Assembly: GCF_000166135.1 (NCBI RefSeq)
Contig: NC_014666.1
Coordinates: 8,694,601-8,758,600 of the forward strand
Reading direction: 5' to 3'
From: Pseudofrankia inefficax
GTDB taxonomy: Bacteria > Actinomycetota > Actinomycetes > Frankiales > Frankiaceae
Length of the DNA stretch: 64,000 bases
Under the pieces are notes generated by a model. The model had not been told where the DNA came from. It was given only the letters and a program-made list of their open reading frames with translations, and made no database searches. Positions within the stretch are counted from its first letter, which is position 1; every line of letters begins with the position of its first letter. Shown here piece by piece: positions 60,166 through 64,000 of this stretch. A program made the position numbers and the translations under genes.

Positions 60166-61533
60166 CTAGTTGGCCATGTCGACAAAGCGGGAGTAATGCC
60201 CCTGAAAGGCAACGGTCACGGTGCCGGTCGGGCCGTTTCGGTGTTTTGCGATAATGAGGTCCGCCTCGCCGGCCCGCGCCGATTCCTTTTCGACGGTGTC
60301 CTCACGGTAGAGGAGGATGACGGCGTCGGCGTCCTGCTCAAGCGAGCCGGACTCACGGAGGTCCGAGACCTGCGGCCGCTTGTCCGCCCGCTGTTCCGAC
60401 GCCCGGTTCAGCTGGGATATGGCGACGACCGGGATCTCCAGCTCCTTGGCGAGCAGCTTGAGCGACCGGGAGATCTCGCTGACCTCCTGTTGGCGGCTCT
60501 CCACCCGCTTCGGCGAGGACATCAGCTGAAGGTAGTCCAGAATGATCAGGCGCAGGTCGTTGCGTTGCCGCAGCCGGCGGGCCTTCGCCCGGATCTCCAT
60601 CATGGTCAGGTTCGGGCTGTCGTCGATGAACAGCGGCGCCTCGGCCACCTCGCCCATCCGCCGAGCCAGGCGGGCCCAGTCCTCGTCGGTGAGCCGCCCG
60701 GTCCGGATGTTCTGCAGGGAGACCCGAGCCTCGGCGGAGAGCAGGCGCATGGTGATCTCCATGCGGCTCATCTCCAGCGAGAAGATGACCGACGCCATGC
60801 CATGCTTGATCGAGGCCGCCCGGGCGAAGTCCAGGCCCAGGGTCGACTTACCGACCGCGGGCCGAGCGGCGACGATCCAGAGCTGTCCGCCGTGCAGGCC
60901 GTTCGTCAGCTCATCAAGGTCGGCGAAGCCGGTGGGGACACCGGTGAGTGCACCCTCATGCCCGGCGATCGCCTCGATCTCCTCGAGCGCCGGATTGAGC
61001 AGGTCCCCGAGGGGGGCGTAGTCGTCGGTGCCCCGACGCTCGGTGACGTCGTAGACGGCGGCCTGGGCGCGGTCCACCAGAGCGTCGACGTCATGGGCCG
61101 GCCCGTAGGCGAGCTGGACGATCCGCGTGCCGGCCTCCGCGAGCCGGCGCAGTACGGCCTTCTCGGCGACGATATGGGCGTAGTAACCGGCGTTCGCCGC
61201 GGTCGGCACGCTGGAGATAAGGGTGTGCAGGTAGCCGGCGCCGCCGACCCGTTCCAGGAGCTCACGCCGGCCCAGCTCCGCGGCGACGCTCACCGTGTCG
61301 GCGGGCTCGCCGCGGCCGTAGAGGTCGCCGACGACCTCGAAGACGGTCGCGTGCGCCGGGCGATAGAAGTCGGTCGCCCGGAGAACCTCGACGACGTCCG
61401 CGATCGCGTCCTTCGACAGCAGCATGCCGCCGAGCACGCTCTGTTCGGCCGGGATGTCGTGCGGGGGCGTCCGGTCGAGCTCCAGCGGCTGACCGCCACC
61501 GCGCGAGATGTCGGTGACCGTCACCCGCCTCAC
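60166..61533 (-). CDS. dnaB: Replicative DNA helicase DnaB
   Basis: 455 residues, no intein. N-terminal domain: PPHDIPAEQSVLGGMLLSKDAI. RecA-like motor: GLHGGQLWIVAARPAVGKSTLGLDFARAA (Walker A), VIFSLEMSRMEI, LIILDYLQLM (Walker B), AISQLNRASEQR, and SGSLEQDADAVILLYR. It unwinds DNA at the replication fork and loads DnaG. GTG at 61533 has GAGG 6 nt upstream; GTG at 61524 is an alternative. Separated from the ribosomal-protein operon by 777 nt containing DnaA boxes and a terminator, so it probably has its own promoter. Confidence 0.97.
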   Translation of the reverse strand: MRRVTVTDISRGGGQPLELDRTPPHDIPAEQSVLGGMLLSKDAIADVVEVLRATDFYRPAHATVFEVVGDLYGRGEPADTVSVAAELGRRELLERVGGAGYLHTLISSVPTAANAGYYAHIVAEKAVLRRLAEAGTRIVQLAYGPAHDVDALVDRAQAAVYDVTERRGTDDYAPLGDLLNPALEEIEAIAGHEGALTGVPTGFADLDELTNGLHGGQLWIVAARPAVGKSTLGLDFARAASIKHGMASVIFSLEMSRMEITMRLLSAEARVSLQNIRTGRLTDEDWARLARRMGEVAEAPLFIDDSPNLTMMEIRAKARRLRQRNDLRLIILDYLQLMSSPKRVESRQQEVSEISRSLKLLAKELEIPVVAISQLNRASEQRADKRPQVSDLRESGSLEQDADAVILLYREDTVEKESARAGEADLIIAKHRNGPTGTVTVAFQGHYSRFVDMAN

Positions 61534-61691
61534 CCCTGTCCTCGATCATCCCGCGCCGATGCCCGCACTGGCCGTCTCGGGCCGCCCCGACGCACCGAGC
61601 GGAGCTGCCGCCCGGACGTTCCGTTCAGCGGAGCCGCCCGGGCCTGTCGCCCGAGGAGGCCGCCCCGCCGTCCGCGCCGGCCGCCCGTTCG

Positions 61692-61736
61692 GACCGAGCC
61701 CGCTCAGACCGAGCCCGCTCAGACCGAGCCCGCTCA
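61692..61736. repeat. Three tandem 15-bp repeats upstream of dnaB
   Basis: GACCGAGCCCGCTCA occurs three times in exact succession, about 160 bp upstream of the dnaB start. Not coding. It could be a slippage array or a binding-site array; nothing else in the region explains it. Confidence 0.85.
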
Positions 61737-61897
61737 GACCGTCGCACAGCCCGAACCCAACTATCGAACAAATGTTCGAGGTAAGGCGGCCCGTTGTCAA
61801 GGAGACACCCACGAGGGACCGCGCACCGCCCGGGACGGCGAACGCACGTACGACCGAACGCCGACTTTAGGGGCTGGCAGGCACGCCCGGCAAAAAG

Positions 61898-62051
61898 TTA
61901 TCCACAGACTTGTGTGGATAACCTGTGGGCAACGCCGGTAGTACCTGGGGAAAGACTCGGGACGACGACTGATGAGCTGTGGACGGCTAGGTCACGTTCC
62001 GTTCAAATTTCCCCGCTGGGCTGGTCATCTGCCCTCAGGCCCTGTGGACAG
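61898..62051. promoter_or_regulatory. Inverted pair of perfect DnaA boxes with flanking weaker boxes
   Basis: TTATCCACA (61898-61906) and TGTGGATAA (61913-61921) are both exact consensus DnaA boxes, facing each other across a 6-nt spacer. Box-like sequences follow at 61924-61932 (TGTGGGCAA), 61978-61986 (TGTGGACGG) and 62043-62051 (TGTGGACAG). They lie about 365-520 bp upstream of dnaB. Likely a DnaA-binding regulatory or titration site, or less likely part of an origin; dnaA and dnaN are not in the window. Confidence 0.7.
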
Positions 62052-62145
62052 AGAAAAGTCCGCCGAAACCCGCGAACGAATCGTCTGCACGACGAACACA
62101 ACCCATGCGTGGGCACTGGCGGCGGCCAATCGGGCCCGGAAACGG

Positions 62146-62200
62146 CACTGCCCGGTGCCTCGACAACCGCGCGAGACGGTTGTCGAGGCACCGGGCAGTG
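62146..62200 (-). terminator. 24-bp perfect stem terminator after rplI
   Basis: 62146-62169 and 62177-62200 are perfect inverted repeats (ends CACTGCCC...GGGCAGTG) with a 7-nt loop CGCGAGA. Placed 110 nt after the rplI stop, it should end the rpsF-ssb-rpsR-rplI transcript. No T-run. Confidence 0.85.
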
Positions 62201-62310
62201 GTGGAGCGACGGCCGAGCGGGGCTCCGGGCCCGCTGACCCGAAGGCTGAGAACCCGACGGCCGAGAACCCGAAGGCTGGGGAACCCGGAGACCCGGACCC
62301 GGACCGTGAA

Positions 62311-62757
62311 TCAGGCCGCGGAGACGCGGACCGTCACCTGGGCGGTCACCTCGGGGTGCAGGTGCACCGCGACGGTGTGCTGCCCGAGCGACTTGATCGG
62401 CGAGGTCAGCTGGACCTTGCGCTTGTCGAGCGCAGGGCCACCGGCCCGGGTGACCGCGTCCGTGACGTCGCCGGCCGTGATCGAGCCGAAGAGCCGGCCC
62501 TCCTTGCCCGCGCGGCTGACCAGCGTGACGCTCAGCGCCTTGAGCTGCTCGGCGATCTCCTGCGCGTGGCCGAGGTCGCGGACCTCGCGGGCCGAGCGGG
62601 CCCGCTTGATCTGGTCGACCTGACGCTCGACACCGCGAGTCGCCACGATCGCGAACTGCTTCGGAACGAGGTAGTTACGGCCGTAGCCGTCGGCGACCTC
62701 GACGATGTCGCCGGGGCTGCCGAGGCCGGGCACCTCGTGGGTGAGAACGAGCTTCAT
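62311..62757 (-). CDS. rplI: 50S ribosomal protein L9
   Basis: 148 residues, standard length. The N-terminal RNA-binding part MKLVLTHEVPGLGSPGDIVEVADGYGRNYLVPKQFA is the L9 signature, followed by the long connecting helix and the C-terminal domain (GRLFGSITAGDVTDAV, HTVAVHLHPEVTAQVTVRV). It binds 23S rRNA at the base of the L1 stalk. ATG 62757 is preceded by GAGGAGGG. Last gene of the operon, 16 nt after rpsR. Confidence 0.98.
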   Translation of the reverse strand: MKLVLTHEVPGLGSPGDIVEVADGYGRNYLVPKQFAIVATRGVERQVDQIKRARSAREVRDLGHAQEIAEQLKALSVTLVSRAGKEGRLFGSITAGDVTDAVTRAGGPALDKRKVQLTSPIKSLGQHTVAVHLHPEVTAQVTVRVSAA

Positions 62758-62773
62758 GTCGGCGTCACCCTCC

Positions 62774-63010
62774 TCAGCGAGCGGTCGAGGTGTAGGGCAG
62801 CAGCGCCATCTCGCGGCTGTTCTTCACCGCGATCGCGACGTCGCGCTGGTGCTGGCTGCAGTTGCCGGTCACACGGCGGGCACGGATCTTGCCACGGTCG
62901 GAGATGAACTTCCGCAGCAGCGACGTGTCCTTGTAGTCGATGTACTCGGTCTTGTCCTTGCAGAAAACGCAAACCTTCTTCTTGGGCTTGCGCACAGCCG
63001 CCTTGGCCAT
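62774..63010 (-). CDS. rpsR: 30S ribosomal protein S18, zinc-binding (C+) type
   Basis: 78 residues from ATG 63010 ([12 protein letters not shown]), behind AGGAG. CVFC (Cys14, Cys17) together with GNCSQH (Cys51, His54) forms the zinc site of C+ S18; actinobacteria often carry a second, cysteine-free copy elsewhere that replaces it under zinc starvation. It partners S6 in the small subunit, in keeping with rpsF in the same operon. The frame upstream to 63034 is not conserved. Confidence 0.97.
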   Translation of the reverse strand: MAKAAVRKPKKKVCVFCKDKTEYIDYKDTSLLRKFISDRGKIRARRVTGNCSQHQRDVAIAVKNSREMALLPYTSTAR

Positions 63011-63099
63011 GTGTGCACTCCTAGGTTCAGACAAACGTCATGAGGGCGCGCAAGAGCGCGCAACGGGCGCCGCGCACCCGTGGACACCGTGGGTGGTGC

Positions 63100-63690
63100 C
63101 TAGAACGGGGGCTCGTCCGAGTAGCCGCCGGCCGACTGCGACCAGGGATCGTCGACGGCTCCACCGGAGTAGCCGCCACCGGACGAGGAGCCGCCCTGGC
63201 CTCCACCCCGGTAGCCGCCACCGCCGCCGGCACCACCAGCGCTGGCGCCGCCGGCACCACCGCTGGGGCCGCCACCGGAGTAGCCGCCACCGTCGAAGCC
63301 GCCGCCACCGCCCGGGCCGCCGCCGCGCGCGGCGCGAACGACCTTGGCGGTCGCGTACCGCAGCGAGGGGCCGATCTCATCGACGTCGAGCTCGATGACA
63401 GTGCGCTTCTCACCCTCGCGGGTCTCGAAGGTGCGCTGCTTGAGGCGGCCCTGGACGATCACCCGGGCGCCCTTCTGCAGCGACTCCGCGACGTGCTCGG
63501 CCGCCTGCCGCCAGATCGAGCAGCGAAGGAACAGCGCTTCGCCGTCCTTCCACTCGTTGGTGGCGCGGTCGAGCGTGCGCGGGGTCGACGCGACGGTGAA
63601 GCTCGCGACAGCCGCCCCGTTCGGGGTGAACCGCAGCTCCGGATCGCTGGTCAGGTTGCCGACAACCGTGATGACGGTCTCACCGGCCAT
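63100..63690 (-). CDS. ssb: Single-stranded DNA-binding protein
   Basis: 196 residues. OB fold: [74 protein letters not shown]. Then a Gly/Ser-rich linker of about 70 residues and the acidic tip SDEPPF, through which SSB recruits replication and repair proteins. ATG 63690. It lies between rpsF (53 nt upstream) and rpsR, the typical actinobacterial order. Confidence 0.98.
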   Translation of the reverse strand: MAGETVITVVGNLTSDPELRFTPNGAAVASFTVASTPRTLDRATNEWKDGEALFLRCSIWRQAAEHVAESLQKGARVIVQGRLKQRTFETREGEKRTVIELDVDEIGPSLRYATAKVVRAARGGGPGGGGGFDGGGYSGGGPSGGAGGASAGGAGGGGGYRGGGQGGSSSGGGYSGGAVDDPWSQSAGGYSDEPPF

Positions 63691-63743
63691 GGCTTGTGCC
63701 CCCAGTCCCGCAAGGCCTGTGGTTGGCCTCGATTGACACGGTG

Positions 63744-64000
63744 TTAAGCGGCGACCGGCCGACGGGCGGCGCGCGGCTTCTTCGCTTCCGGCAGTCGGAT
63801 GACCTTGGTGCGGATGACCGACTCGTTGAGCGTGAGCTGCCGGTCGAGCTCGGCGACCACGTCCGGCTCGGCGTGCAGATCGATGACGGCGTAGATGCCC
63901 TCGTGGCTCTTGCGGATCTCGTAGGCGAGCCGGCGCCGGCCCCAGACGTCGACCTTCTCGACCGCGCCGCCGCCGTTGCGGACGACGCTGAGGAACTGGT
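63744..64000 (-). CDS. rpsF: 30S ribosomal protein S6, 5' end outside the window
   Basis: Only the last 85 codons are present, reading from the window edge: [77 protein letters not shown], then TAA at 63746-63744. This is the S6 central and C-terminal part. First gene of the rpsF-ssb-rpsR-rplI operon on the minus strand; its start lies beyond 64000. Confidence 0.95.
   Translation of the reverse strand, partial: QFLSVVRNGGGAVEKVDVWGRRRLAYEIRKSHEGIYAVIDLHAEPDVVAELDRQLTLNESVIRTKVIRLPEAKKPRAARRPVAA

Noticed and set aside
61898-62051. Chromosomal origin oriC
   Set aside because: Only two perfect DnaA boxes, no AT-rich unwinding region and no dnaA/dnaN neighbours; a regulatory or titration site is the safer reading.

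Overview
The window is very GC-rich with strongly GC-biased third codon positions, GTG/TTG starts and actinobacterial gene sets: F420-type LLM oxidoreductase, the ergothioneine genes egtABCD, FadE5-like acyl-CoA dehydrogenase, several Ser/Thr kinases, and the rpsF-ssb-rpsR-rplI-dnaB block. It is chromosomal DNA of an actinobacterium. A Frankia-type organism fits the gene mix, but that genus call is inference, not something the sequence proves.

Layout. 0-9 kb: the 3' part of a GT-C membrane glycosyltransferase, a CapA-like lipoprotein and an LLM oxidoreductase facing a three-gene 2-oxoacid dehydrogenase operon (E1alpha, E1beta, E2; no E3 here). 8.9-9.5 kb holds a first cluster of palindromic repeats. 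9.8-13.8 kb: small proteins and an acyl-CoA dehydrogenase with a two-site operator-like promoter. 14-20.7 kb: a zinc-ribbon/adenylate cyclase/ATPase/TPR signalling protein, a repeat-rich protein and a STAS protein. 20.9-29.7 kb: pgi, two tandem paralogous membrane Ser/Thr kinases with NHL-type sensor repeats, and a Tat-exported bicovalent flavoprotein.

30-41.3 kb is a type IV secretion-like locus: a transglycosylase + NlpC/P60 hydrolase, a lipoprotein and an excisionase-type HTH protein on the minus strand. Divergent from these are a ParA-like ATPase, a VirB2-like small membrane protein, a VirB8-like protein, a TrbL/VirB6-like protein, a PrgI/SCO6880-type protein and a VirB4-like ATPase. No relaxase, coupling protein or VirB11 ATPase is seen. 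Directly after the VirB4 gene lies a lower-GC restriction-modification island (frameshifted vsr, a C5-cytosine methyltransferase, an HNH endonuclease), then a NERD protein.

45.6-51 kb: the ergothioneine operon egtA-egtB-egtC-egtD, in which egtA carries an apparent 1-nt frameshift near its 3' end; then convergent ilvD. 53-58.9 kb: a Ser/Thr kinase with a seven-repeat WD40 propeller, an ABM-domain protein, a PGY-rich membrane protein, a second cluster of the same palindromic repeat in opposite orientation, and a GNAT acetyltransferase. 59-64 kb: a CobW-type GTPase, dnaB, an intergenic region with an inverted pair of perfect DnaA boxes and a 24-bp stem terminator, then rplI, rpsR, ssb and the 3' part of rpsF, all on the minus strand.

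Most notable: the T4SS-like locus with ATPases carrying altered Walker A motifs, the R-M island abutting it, the shared palindromic repeat clusters 48 kb apart, the DnaA-box pair next to dnaB, and two single-base frameshifts in otherwise intact genes.
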